Shown here in pieces: positions 22,701 through 32,672 of a stretch of DNA of 64,000 bases. Both the position numbers and the translations under genes were made by a program. The DNA lies in the NCBI GenBank assembly GCA_035578905.1, contig JAQJVL010000161.1, forward strand, positions 558,001 through 622,000. Reading direction: 5' to 3'. This DNA comes from Stictocephala bisonia (Eukaryota > Arthropoda > Insecta > Hemiptera > Membracidae). Each line of letters opens with the position of its first letter. The first letter of the stretch is position 1. The notes beneath the pieces are model-generated. The model searched no databases. It was not told the origin of the DNA and worked only from the letters and a program-made list of their open reading frames with translations.

Positions 22701-23077
22701 GTGACTGAAGAAGGGACTAGTGGCCCCGAAATATTTCAATAACCAATTCTTTTTGATGTGATTGTGTCTCCAGTGTTCCAGTTTACCAGGTATGCTGCTT
22801 TCCTTTCCTTCCATTACTACTGAAATACTAGGCCTAATGCCCCAGATTTAACCTGTAAATACTACCTACGAGTAACTAAAACGCACAGCAACTAGTAAAT
22901 CCAAAACGTTAAATTGAAGATGTTACGGTTGTTTAACGATCCTGTTTGGAATACTCATCAGGGTATTTATCATTATAATTCACAATTAATTCTGTTGTTT
23001 GTAGTGTCATTTTAGCTGCAAGCTATTGCTGTCTGTTATATAGTCTGACGTTTTTACAATTTATCTAGTGCAATTAA

Positions 23078-23795
23078 CACGTTCAGTGCTATAGTAAAAA
23101 CACTCTAAACGACCCGGGAAACTAAGTACTATAAAATTTAATTTTACTTTTCATAAGGTATAGACAGCCCAAAAACAGCAAAACGAAGTTGGTTGTAGCA
23201 TGGGAAAAAGTTGTTTATGACGTCATAAGTTGTGGTCTGGATACGGTCCATCAGCCCCTTGGGACCATCAATAGGTGAGCCATCACCAGGTATGGCCACC
23301 AATAGCTTATTGTCCTTCAAAAAGTTAATTTTTTGAGTCCAGCAGTGTTGTTACACCAAATAAGGTTCAAAACTTCATCATAATCATCACTTTCGTCACT
23401 TTCGGTGTCGGAATCTTCACTTGTAATAATGTCGTCACTCAAGTCAAGGTCATCAACAGTGTTGTCAGCCATGTTTCAACAATAAAAATTACACTAAATA
23501 CTACACTAAACTCACTTATTTACATAAAGAACAAACTTATTTACATGAAGAAATCACTAAATTACATCAATAATTGTAAAACTCCGCTCGAAAAAACGAT
23601 AGATAAAAACGGAAAACGCAAAAATATAGAACGGTTCACATTCGTATAGCGGCCGACGTAAGGTCTACCTCGCGCAAGAGCTGAGCTCACACTGACTGCA
23701 TAGCAACAACAGTGTAGAGTGGTATGGGCCCGGTCCACGCGCTCCCAGCGCCCGGCCGGCGGTGGACCGTATACGGTCCATCCGCACTGAACGTG
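23078..23795 (-). mobile_element. piggyBac-like element with transposase N-terminal remnant
   Basis: TTAA at 23,074-23,077 and 23,796-23,799 flank inverted ends CACGTTCAGTGC / GCACTGAACGTG (12 of 12). TTAA insertion and a minus-strand acidic N-terminus are piggyBac hallmarks. The motif ATACGGTCCATCMGC occurs near 23,240 and 23,770. 718 bp, internally deleted. The GC-rich right end (about 23,640-23,790) contrasts with its surroundings. Confidence 0.85.
23317..23472 (-). pseudogene. piggyBac transposase N-terminal fragment (51 codons)
   Basis: Starts MADNTVDDLDLSDDIITSED and continues with an Asp/Ser/Glu-rich stretch to LNLIWCNNTAGLKKLTF and a stop at 23,317-23,319. Strongly acidic N-termini before the DDD catalytic domain are typical of piggyBac transposases; the catalytic domain is absent. 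Called by composition and context, not by a catalytic motif. Confidence 0.6.
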
Positions 23796-24282
23796 TTAAA
23801 AAAAAGGCAAATGTGAGACTAATGCATCTACATTATTCAAATTACTCAAGGGAAATTTGTTAAAAGCTTTCATTTTATTCTTTGTATGATTTACTAATTT
23901 GGGCTCAATAAACATATTTACACAATATATTTACAATTGCCTTCTTTATTATTGCTTTAATGTTACTTTTACTACTGTTTTTATATTTATCATATCATGT
24001 TACAAATGTTTTTCAAGATGTTTTGTAAGCATTTTAAAATAATTAATAGTATGATATTATTTAGTCCAATGGTCTTTGACTCTACTCATTGTATGTTGTA
24101 CATAGATTGAATAAAGATTGTTTTTTACTTGACTTGAATAGTAATGATTCGAAAGTACACAAAGAAATTAAATTCCACACAGAGTTAATATCTCCACGGA
24201 ATCAAATGAATCTAAAGTACAGCTCTTTTCAAATTTGCTCAATGAAACCCTTCCTTATCATCATGAAAGCTATAATCAATAC

Positions 24283-24893
24283 CATTGTTCGTGTATGGGA
24301 GGGCAGGTGGGTCAAAACCATTGTTCATGTATAGGAGGGCGAGTGGGTCAATTCCATTGTACGTGTATAGGAGGGCGGGTAGGTCAATACCATTGTTCGT
24401 GTATAGGAGGGAGGGTGGGTCAATACCATTGTTCGTGTATAGGAGGACGGGTGGATCAATTCCATTGTACGTGTATAGGAGGGCGGGTAGGTCAATACCA
24501 TTGTTCGTGTATAGGAGGGAGGGTGGGTCAATACCATTGTTCGTGTATAGGAGGACGGGTGGGTCAAAACCATTGTTTGTGTATAGGACGGGTGGGTCAA
24601 AACCATTGTTCGTGTATGGTAGGGCTGGTAGGTCAATACCATTGTTTGTGTATGGGAGGGCGAGTGGGTCAATACCATTGTTCGTGTATAGGAGGACGGG
24701 TGGGTCAAAACCATTGTTCGTGTATGGTAGGGCTGGTAGGCCAATACCATTGTTCGTGTATAGGAGGACGGGTGGGTCAAAACCATTGTTCGTGTATGGT
24801 AGGGCTGGTGGGTCAATACCATTGTTCGTGTATGGTAGGGCTGGTAGGTCAATACCATTGTTCGTGTATGGGAGGGCGGGTGGGTAGGTTCCT
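24283..24893. repeat. Minisatellite, 36-bp unit, about 17 copies
   Basis: Unit ACCATTGTTCGTGTATAGG followed by AGGGCGGGTGGGTCAAT (36 bp); one unit near 24,565-24,600 is 3 bp shorter. As 36 is a multiple of three and the unit lacks stops in several frames, frames of about 200 codons arise on both strands (12-residue repeats GGRVGQYHCSCI, RRAGGSIPLFVY, TRTMVLTHPPSY). Frames on both strands without unique sequence argue for a non-coding array. The complement is the core found at 3.8 and 14.7 kb. Confidence 0.92.
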
Positions 24894-24899
24894 TCCTAG

Positions 24900-26030
24900 A
24901 TGAGTATGAGTGCATTCAAGTGTCAAATCTAACACGATGAGGTGGACACCGTGTAATGAGATAGGTAGGTTCTTTCTGAGATGAGTACTAGTGCGACAAA
25001 GTGTTATTATGTGACGGGTGTGTGGCCTTTTTCATTGCACTAAAGGTAGAAAAAGGTAGAAGTATTTCAGAGCCATTCGTGTTATTGGGTTGGTACTGAT
25101 GCAACTGTCATTAATTTTGTGAGATTAAGTTAGTAGGTATTCAACAAAGTATTCATATGCAACGAAGTACGATAACAGTTTTCCATCAGGTTTCTATCTA
25201 ATGAGATAAGCAATTTTCTTTAATACAACAGAAATACTTATTTTTTTTTAATATATAGAACATGGTAAAAACTTAACTGGAGAGATTTGGAAAAGTGGCT
25301 TTTATAATATTTTTTTTTTTTATGGTGAGTAAATACGCTTTCTGAAAATAAAGTGTGGAGAGAACTACTAATTTTAATAGGCCATCTTCTGAACTAATGC
25401 AAAAATCATATTTATTAAGTTCTCCATCGATTTACATTTGATAAAGCTATTTAACACCTTTTGATTAATTTATGACAGTGAATAAAGTGCTTTGTACAAT
25501 ATTCTGTAAGCTATATGTGAATTTTGATTAATAAATTTCATATAATAGTCTAGACGGGTACAAACATTTTTTCCCATGTTCCTCTCACTTGGGATTAGTG
25601 GTGCTAATTTATGGTTTTACAAGTAGAATTATCAGAACCAACTATTGGTTTACCACTGAAATAAATTAAAATGCCAATTACATTTTTGTTTGTGCAAATA
25701 TTTACTAGAATGTTTTCTCAAATAGTTTCAGTCTAATTGTCACTCTTCAAATTTTCTGCTTGGTAATACTTTTTATTATTTTAATGTCAATTAACACACT
25801 CAGTTAAAATTTGCTCATTATTATACATTATTGTCATTAGGTACACTTGATGTTAAAATTTGAAAACAACCTAAGCCAAACTCCTAAAAATGGAAGGTGC
25901 TATTTCTTCCTTTTTACTACTATCTTATATTTATTCCTTAAAGATGATATTTACATGCAGAAGTGTTGTAACACTTAAAATCAGATTTTACTTGCTCCAC
26001 TCTTGAGCTGAAGCATGATTTACAAAACTT
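24900..26030. other. AT-rich intron sequence, no feature recognised
   Basis: SART1 intron 8. No exon, open frame or repeat family member supported. Confidence 0.4.
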
Positions 26031-26032
26031 AC

Positions 26033-26157
26033 CTTATCAGGATTAGTTGCTGCTTCTGCAGCTTCTTTCTGCTTGAGTTTGCGAGCTTTCCTCAAAGCCA
26101 ATTCCAACTCGCTATCATCAGGCTCCACTTTAATGTCAGACAGATCCTCTGGCAAAG
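26033..26157 (-). CDS. SART1: SART1 exon 8
   Basis: Two bases complete Ala, then [41 protein letters not shown]. It aligns with the acidic/charged human stretch around EAELELQKQLEKGRRLRQLQ. Acceptor AACACAG before 26,157; donor GTAAG after 26,033. IKVE fits the SUMO consensus (hydrophobic-K-x-E), an inference only. Confidence 0.9.
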
Positions 26158-26847
26158 CTGTGTTTAACAAGACAATTGTGGTAAAAATCAAACATAAAGA
26201 AATGCAAAGTACTTTAAAAATAACTATGTAAAATATACAACATGTCACAAAAAAGCTTACAGTGCCAGGACGTAAATCTTGATATGAAAGTTTAAAAAAA
26301 AGTTCAGTTATTAGTATATCGGAGAGATAGGACATCAGCAAATTTCACCTGAAACATACGCAAAAGAATAACATTATCACATGAATTTTCAGTACCACTG
26401 GCACTTTCTTCAGGCAATGAGAGAAGGAGAGCAACATAACAATTGCGCATGCAATAATTTTGTATCGTAAACTCACTGAACGGTTCCATGTTCATATTGT
26501 TACTACTAGGTTGATGTCGATGTAAAATGCAAAACAATCAATTCAAGTGAGGGAGAAACATGTTGTTGGAAGACCTTTTCTAAACAAAATAGACGAATCT
26601 AGAGATTCGGACAATAATTTTTATTGAATCGAAGCCTTATCAAATGTCTCTTTTATAATTTAAATGCCCACAATCTTCATTGTATCACTAGTTGGCACTT
26701 CAGCTTATATTTCAGACTGCATTTCATCAGCAATATCGGCTAGAACAATTATATTAGCCGACTTATTTTTATAATAAGCGACTTTTACTTTTAGTAAACC
26801 TGATTAGTTATTATTAATCAATTGAACTACTTTGTCATCCAGATTTT

Positions 26848-26920
26848 GTGGTTAAGTGGAAGAGAGGACTGTTTAGTCCTAACTTCACCATTAAAATAAA
26901 GGCTTTTTCTTCATTCATTC
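26848..26920 (+). mobile_element. Short retroposon tail (GAGAGGACTG type), copy 2
   Basis: A 73-bp insertion flanked by AGATTTT at 26,841-26,847 and 26,921-26,927; hAT-like copy 1 has the empty site (about 5,317-5,330). It shares GTGGAAGAGAGGACTGTTTAGTCCTAA-like sequence and a TTCATTCATT tail with 8,348-8,417 and the complement of 54,268-54,355. A very 5'-truncated LINE or a SINE. Confidence 0.75.
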
Positions 26921-27003
26921 AGATTTTAAAATTTGATTATACAATTCACAGCATATTTCCGGTTAATTATTGTAACATTGTTATTACTGAATTAAATACC
27001 CAC

Positions 27004-28054
27004 TGTAAGATAGAAATTATATACAACAAAAATAAGTAACAATACAAATTTAAATCATAAAAAGTGGAAGTAAACGTGGCTCTCCAAATATTCGAGGCGC
27101 AACGTGGTGCGTACATTATTACCATATATGGTATCAAATCGCCAATTAAAACGGAGTCAACCAATTGAAAGACAACGCGGGTGGCAAGTGACGGGAGGTC
27201 GGTGACCATACAGCAGCGATGTAGACAGTCCGAGTTAGTTTCGGCAGGTGAAAAGAGCTATTAGCGTGGGAGTGCCGGCCAGAGCAGGAAGTCAATCGAA
27301 CGTAACATGTAAAATCTTGTATTGGTATATTCTATATTTTAAGATATTGGCAACAATTGTATGATTTGATAATGTTATAAAGTTTTATAAATTTGTATCT
27401 AAATTCGGTAATGTTTGATTGATGACTTATACAACAAAATTTTAATAATTTGTAATTTAATTAGTAATGTAATGTAATTCAATTTTTGAAATTATTTTCA
27501 ATTTTGTTGTCTGCCCGAGGAATAGATAGATCATCCGATGCAAATATTTTCTCATAAATTTTTCTAATAATAATTAACTTGTGTAACTTGAAAATGGTCG
27601 TCTTCTCGAGATTGAATCTCTAAATTTATGTAATTTGAATTTAAGTATGTAACTTATTTTAGGAATTTTCTATAAAAGTAATTAACTCGTGCCAAACATT
27701 TGATTAGCTTATTAAATTAAATGAGAATTTGTTAATTTGAAATGGATTGTGTAAAGGACTTGTTAAAAAAAATAATAATAATTAATATGCTTCTATTCTT
27801 GAGAGGCAACAACTTAAAGAGAAATAAATTTTCAGATTTTAAAATAATAAGTATCCGTCAAAATAAACAAGACATTCTGCTTGATATTTTGAATTCATTG
27901 GGAGTACCTTTTCTCACTATGCTAAGGCCTTATGCCTCAGGAAAAGGTCAAATGTAAATTTGCCTCAAGTTAACTTAAGTTATAAATAATTATTATTCCT
28001 AATAGATTTTCACAGGATCAAACAAATCAAAATTTTTCTACAATAAAACTTACA
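27004..28054. mobile_element. Solo LTR-like insertion (family B) in hAT-like copy 2
   Basis: Starts TGTAAGATAG and ends AAACTTACA, with TG..CA termini and a 6-bp inverted end (TGTAAG/CTTACA). CCAC at 27,000-27,003 and 28,055-28,058 is a 4-bp target duplication; hAT-like copy 1 shows the site uninterrupted near 5,393-5,410. 1,051 bp, no protein-coding content recognised. Consistent with a Gypsy-type solo LTR, class not proven. Confidence 0.75.
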
Positions 28055-28659
28055 CCACAGATCCACTTTTCATGGCGTGTACACAATCAATTTTTTGTTG
28101 AGAGGAGACAATTCTGAAAGCAACTGACTGCATTTGGCAATGACGCCTGAGTTTAAGCATAAGTTTGGTTGTATGCAGCTTTTGCCAACAAACTTAGCTA
28201 CTGTACATTTTCGCGATACATTTAGAATGGAACCACCGGAAAACATATTGGCCGGCTGGAAACAGTATAATTGGCTTGCATAGACAATCTGATCTGTTAT
28301 ATGAGTGAACAGATGGAATCTTCATAATTCACATTGTTTCAATTAATTACTTCCTCACATCATATTAGTCATGAGTTAAGGAAACGGGTAAAACAAAACA
28401 ATGCCACTTTTAAGTTCTATTTATCAAATGTTACAGTTACAAAACAAATCAAAATTACTGTGTTCAGTTTAGTTGTATATATTTATGAATCTGGCAAAAC
28501 TTAGCATAGGCTTAGGATGGTGTCTGCCTTTTACAGTTGTCTTGGTTGAACAGGAAATCCTCCTGTAAATACTCACTCGAAAATACTCGATACTTGAAAA
28601 AAATGCCAACTACTCTACTCGACTTGGCTCGAACTCAAAAATCACTTCTCGTAAATCCC

Positions 28660-29035
28660 TACTTTATACTTTCTTCATTTCAATTATTTGAAATCGAGTT
28701 GTTGTGTATACTGCAGTTTTAAATCAGGTTCTTATTTCAATTTTATCGTTTACTGAGTGCGATTAAAGTTGAAATGGATTTTTTGAACACAGAACTAGCT
28801 GACAATCACTTAATGTTTGGTATGGCAGATTGCAATCATACTCAAGATTGCTGTTTATACTCAGTTTTAACACCGCAGGCTCCCAAGTGCAATGATGTTA
28901 TATTGTCTACCATAAAGACAACATTTTTGTGATCTTAGCCTGCATAGTCAAATAAATAATAAACACAAAACAATTAAATAGAACATAATAAAGAGAGTTA
29001 AAACATTTAAAAATTAGTGAACTAGATAATTACTC
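28660..29035. other. AT-rich intron sequence, no feature recognised
   Basis: SART1 intron 7 between hAT-like copy 2 and the transposase remnant. Nothing supported. Confidence 0.4.
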
Positions 29036-29039
29036 AAAG

Positions 29040-29330
29040 TGACCTCCATTAAAGACAACATGCTGCTCCAATCTTTGGCTCATTAACTGCCTCACCCTCT
29101 CTCTAAAACTCATCTCTTAGATCCTTCGGCAACCATCTTCAATCCGCCCTCTCTGCTAGCAGACCATGGATTTCAAGTGACCCCACATAAAAAAATCAAC
29201 TAGGTTTAAATCGGGGCCATGTTGTAGGGCCACCACGACCAATATACATATTTCTGTATTGCTTGTACATTATTACTAAAGTGAGGATGTGCACCGTTGT
29301 GCAATTCCTTTAAAATATGCGAAAAATTAT
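29040..29330 (-). pseudogene. Degenerate Tc1/mariner-superfamily transposase remnant
   Basis: On the minus strand, broken frames give HNGAHPHFS, GRGGPTTWP and FLCG(V/H), the order of HDGAPPHF ... GRRGPIxWPPRSPDLxPxDFFLWG in insect transposases of the DUF4817-associated type. Several stops and frame changes; clearly decayed. Assignment rests on motif order only. Confidence 0.55.
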
Positions 29331-29424
29331 ATTGGCGTTTCATATCTAACTTATAATCTGAATAAAATAATGCTTAGAGCAAATGGGTGTCAAAACAGCC
29401 AAAATACAATACAATCAGGCTTAC

Positions 29425-29680
29425 CAGGCAGATCATCCACATCCATTGGATCATCAATATCCATGTTGTCATCTTCCTTCTCTTTCTTTACTGTCATTTT
29501 CCCTTGATTTTCAAAACCATGTATGTCAAATGCATCTGGATCTGGTTTTAGATTAATTTGTGGTGTTCTCCTTGAACCCAAATCTTTCAACCAATCCTCT
29601 GCATTACCATTGGTCGAGGAATCAGGTAAGAGGTCATCAGCCTTCAGCATTCTGGATTTTCGCTCCCTGATTTTTCTAAC
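29425..29680 (-). CDS. SART1: SART1 exon 7
   Basis: Reads VRKIRERKSRMLKADDLLPD, SSTNGNAEDWLKDLGSRRTP, QINLKPDPDAFDIHGFENQG, KMTVKKEKEDDNMDIDDPMD, VDDLP plus one base. Human has VKKIRKKEKEVVVRADDLLP then an acidic linker with NMDISDEEE. Acceptor TTTGCAG before 29,680; donor GTAAG after 29,425. VKKE fits a SUMO consensus (inference). Basic start then acidic tail, probably disordered. Confidence 0.95.
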
Positions 29681-30223
29681 CTGCAAATAAACCTTAATTA
29701 ACATTCACAATTTCCATAATGAATACTACATTCAATGTCAAATGCAAGTATTGCTATATATATATTCCATAATATATGCATAATAATTGGCTTAGTAATA
29801 ACATATAAATTGAGGAACAGAAATAACTGGAGAAAGCAGAAAGATCAATAAAATTACCAAAATCTGCAGAACGCAGAGATTGTTCACAAATATTTAACAA
29901 ATTGTTTGGGATAAGAGGAAAACAAAAATAACCATACATAACATGTAATATGTACTAATTATTTTCCTGAGGAATAAATATAAATAACGAAGGAACAGTG
30001 TCAATATTATTGGGGAAAACAGATGAATTGTTTCCTGTTTTAATTGTTAATTTAATTGTTTCCTTGTTCATTGTTAGTGGCTTTTTTATTGTATTTTATT
30101 GTCATTTTAAAACCTATTTATTATTATTGTTTTTGTCATTGTTTTTATTTTAGGTTAAGTTAGGATAAGTATTAGTACTAGACATATTATTTATTTTTAT
30201 ATTTTAAGTATTTTATTTATTTA
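29681..30223. other. AT-rich sequence; may include the 5' UTR of the LINE
   Basis: Start of SART1 intron 6. The 5' boundary of the following LINE could not be fixed, so part of this may be its leader. Confidence 0.4.
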
Positions 30224-30512
30224 TTGACTAAAATGCCTAGAATTACCAGGTCAAGCGAGGTTTTAAGTCTTATTGAAGGCCTTTACTTTATTGAACATGA
30301 TGTGATAGAATTAGCAGCTAAGTTTTATTCCGAATTAAGGTGTACTGCAGCTACATTTGGTGATGGCGCAGTAGAAAAAATAATACCCCATGTGACCACA
30401 CTCATGTCTAAATTAAATGACCTGTCAAAGAACAATAATGAACTTCAGCAGGAAATGGACGTTATGCGTAATGACTTATACAGTGCGGAAAATAAGTGCA
30501 TTAATTTAAATA
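30224..30512 (+). pseudogene. LINE ORF1, N-terminal coiled-coil part
   Basis: Begins MTKMPRITRSSEVLSLIEGL and runs through a heptad-like segment (LNDLSKNNNELQQEMDVMRN) to CINLNTR, where the mariner derivative starts. The frame seen beyond 30,512 belongs to the insertion. ORF1 coiled coils in LINEs serve multimerisation and RNA binding. It resumes at 31,424. Confidence 0.75.
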
Positions 30513-31421
30513 CGAGGTGTGTTTTTAAAGTAAGTACCGTTTTGGAATCCCGCTGCTTTAGTGCTGCGGTCAGCATTCAGTGTATGCATGCTAGATACTA
30601 CTATCTTTTGGCAAGCCACAGCTGCCGTTACGGACCCATTCGACTGTATTTAAGGTTACTTATGACTGTTTAAAATTCCTCCTCTGACTAAAAATGCCGC
30701 CAACTCTAAAGTACATGTTGTGATAGGTTTTCGTAACGCTAAAGGCATGAAAGCAGCTAACATTCATTTAGAGATCTGTGAAGTTTATTGAGAAAACAGA
30801 ATGAGTGATTGGATGGAATGGAAATGGATGAGAGCATTTAAGGTTGTGTGAATGTGCATAATGAGGAACAAAGTCGGAAACATTCCCTCGTTACTGATGA
30901 CTTGGTGCAAAATTTTGATGAAAAAGTCAGAGAAACAGACGCTTTACAACTGCATCATTATTTAGTGTGTCTTCAAGTGTTAAGAAGTGTGATTATTTAA
31001 ATTGTGATAGACTGTTTGAAGTATCGAAAGTTATACTTATGGTAGGTTCCCAAAATGCTGACGGAGAATCACAAAAAAAGTTTAACCAGTTCTCTCACAT
31101 TCCTAGAGCATTAGAATCGTGATAGTTACAATTTTTAAAACCAAATTGTCACTGTGACAGACTCAGGATGAGTGTCAGCTGCTTTCACACCCTTAGCGTT
31201 ATGAAAATGTACACAGAGCATAATTCACAGTCAGCGGCATTTTTAATCAGAGGAGAAATTTTAAATAGTCATAAGTGACCTTAAATACAGTCGAATGGAT
31301 CTGTAACGGCGGCTGTGGTCTGCCAACAGATAGTAGTACCCAGTACGCATGCGCTGAACACCGATCGCAGCGCTACAGCAGCGGGATTCCAAAACGGTAC
31401 TTACTTTAAAAACATGCCTTG
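30513..31421 (+). mobile_element. mariner derivative inserted in LINE ORF1
   Basis: TA at 30,511-30,512 and 31,422-31,423. The ends are inverted over at least 45 bp (CGAGGTGTGTTTTTAAAGTA ... TACTTTAAAAACATGCCTTG). Decayed transposase fragments remain: KHSLVTDDLVQNFDEKVRET near 30,870-30,940 and VPKMLTENHKK near 31,045-31,080. Same family as 46,066-46,815. It splits LINE ORF1 and so is younger than the LINE. Confidence 0.88.
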
Positions 31422-31423
31422 TA

Positions 31424-31720
31424 GTAGCGTCAAGGACAAAGAAATTGAGTACTTTGAACGCGAGGATAAATATGAGGATGAGATCAAGTCCCTTTAGTAC
31501 TTAATTAAAGATCTTCAAAAAGGACAATGCCAAACTTAAAGCCGCACTGGAGGAGTCAATAAACGTCGACTCTGAACAGTTACTGCAGGAGAGTGTGAAG
31601 AAGCTGGCAGCCCTGCAAGCTGAGCGTCAGTGCCTGCTGACAACAATAGAGGTGCTGGAGACCGACCTACAGACCCTGAGAACGGAGATGGCGGGCTTAG
31701 CAGCGCGAACCACACGGCAG
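31424..31720 (+). pseudogene. LINE ORF1, central coiled coil, frame-broken
   Basis: NMPCSSV-KDKEIEYFEREDKYEDEIKSL ends in a stop at 31,495-31,497. A shifted frame then gives KDNAKLKAALEESINVDSEQ, LLQESVKKLAALQAERQ and EVLETDLQTLRTEMAGLAAR, a strong heptad pattern. A second frame change near 31,720 leads into the esterase frame. Confidence 0.75.
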
Positions 31721-32625
31721 CCGACCTGCTGACTGAGCTGACACTGGCAGCTCTAAACAACAGCTTCACCAGCAGCAGCGAAACCCCTCCCGCCAATGCT
31801 TCAGATGTTGAGGTCGACGTTGACATCACCTGCCAGATCAGCCGGTCACCTCAAGCCCCTCCTAGTTGCCTCAGTCCTCGAGCCGACTCTCCTCCGAAGA
31901 GCACTTCCGGAACATCTTCAAGCGAGTTTGGCAAAGTGCTCATCATCGGTGATTCACACTTGCGCTACACCACCAACAAATGTGTGAGACGTGGTGCATT
32001 AGTGGAGTGCTGTCCTGGGGGTAGGATTCAGAACATTAAAGACAGATTATTAGGCTATTTAGATGTAGAGCTTGAAGTAATTTATTTTATTGTAGGGACC
32101 AACAACCTACGGAGAGGTTACCGGGGAGGTCCGGGTTACAATGGCGGGCAGGGGAAGCGTGAGGCGCTTCACGCCATGGCGGACCTGCTCTACACTGCCA
32201 GGACACAGTTCAAAAATTCAAAAATTCTTCTTAATAGTATCTTAACTCGGCGTGATATTGGCAACCGAGCTCTCCACGACTTCAACTCCCAGCTGGAGTT
32301 GATGTGTAATAACTTCGGTGTTACGTTCGTGGAGGCTAACTGTTGTGTTGGCAGGAGAGACCTCTCCCGAGACGGCGTCCACTTCAATCGGCGAGGTGTC
32401 TCCCGCCTGAGCTTGTTGTTTGAGGACGTCGTCTCTCTCGTTTTGCGGCCTTTGGAGGCGGCACCAGTCTCCCTTTCCTGTGACGTGGGTGGAGTCACGC
32501 CGGCCGCACCAGCACCCGCTTCTGGTCGGAGTACTGAGACTGAGAGCGCTGCTGACTGCAGCTTTGACCACGGCGGCACCTGCCGCCGTGCGAGTACGGG
32601 CACGCCTCAGCTCTCGGGAAACTAG
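31720..32625 (+). pseudogene. LINE ORF1, SGNH-type esterase domain
   Basis: The open frame runs from 31,630, but it joins the coiled coil only near 31,720. VLIIGDSHLR at 31,936-31,965 supplies the nucleophile Ser block (GDSH); IVGTNNLRRG gives the GxN block; RDLSRDGVHFNRRG gives the Asp-His pair. These are the SGNH/GDSL signatures seen in ORF1p of CR1-type LINEs. A Ser/Pro-rich linker precedes it. The domain itself is unbroken. Confidence 0.85.
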
Positions 32626-32672
32626 CCGGGAGGGGGGGCAACGGGCGTAACCTCAGGGTCGGTCACCTAAAT

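Larger units (their letters stand above)
21325..22860. mobile_element. Larger foldback element with inverted arms of about 100 bp
   Basis: Left arm (about 21,327-21,422: GGAAAGCAACATACCTGG ... GGGGCCACTGGCCCC) and right arm (about 22,702-22,808: GTGGCCCCGAAATATTTCA ... CCAGGTATGCTGCTTTCC) are inverted and related to the element at 20,385. Between them lie a pogo-like element and a minisatellite, so it is a composite. Confidence 0.7.
26460..28650. mobile_element. hAT-like element, copy 2, truncated and carrying insertions
   Basis: 26,480-26,760 matches 3,390-3,790, 26,810-27,003 matches 5,240-5,400, and 28,059-28,640 matches 5,405-6,010 of copy 1, all in the same orientation. Internal material of copy 1, including the minisatellite, is missing. 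The 8-bp duplication is not visible and the right end diverges. Two later insertions sit inside. Confidence 0.75.

Noticed and set aside
24235..24903. 222-codon plus-strand frame (and overlapping 200- and 196-codon frames) as a Cys/Gly repeat protein gene
   Set aside because: Entirely produced by a 36-bp tandem unit; equally long frames exist on the other strand, and the same unit occurs in non-coding contexts.
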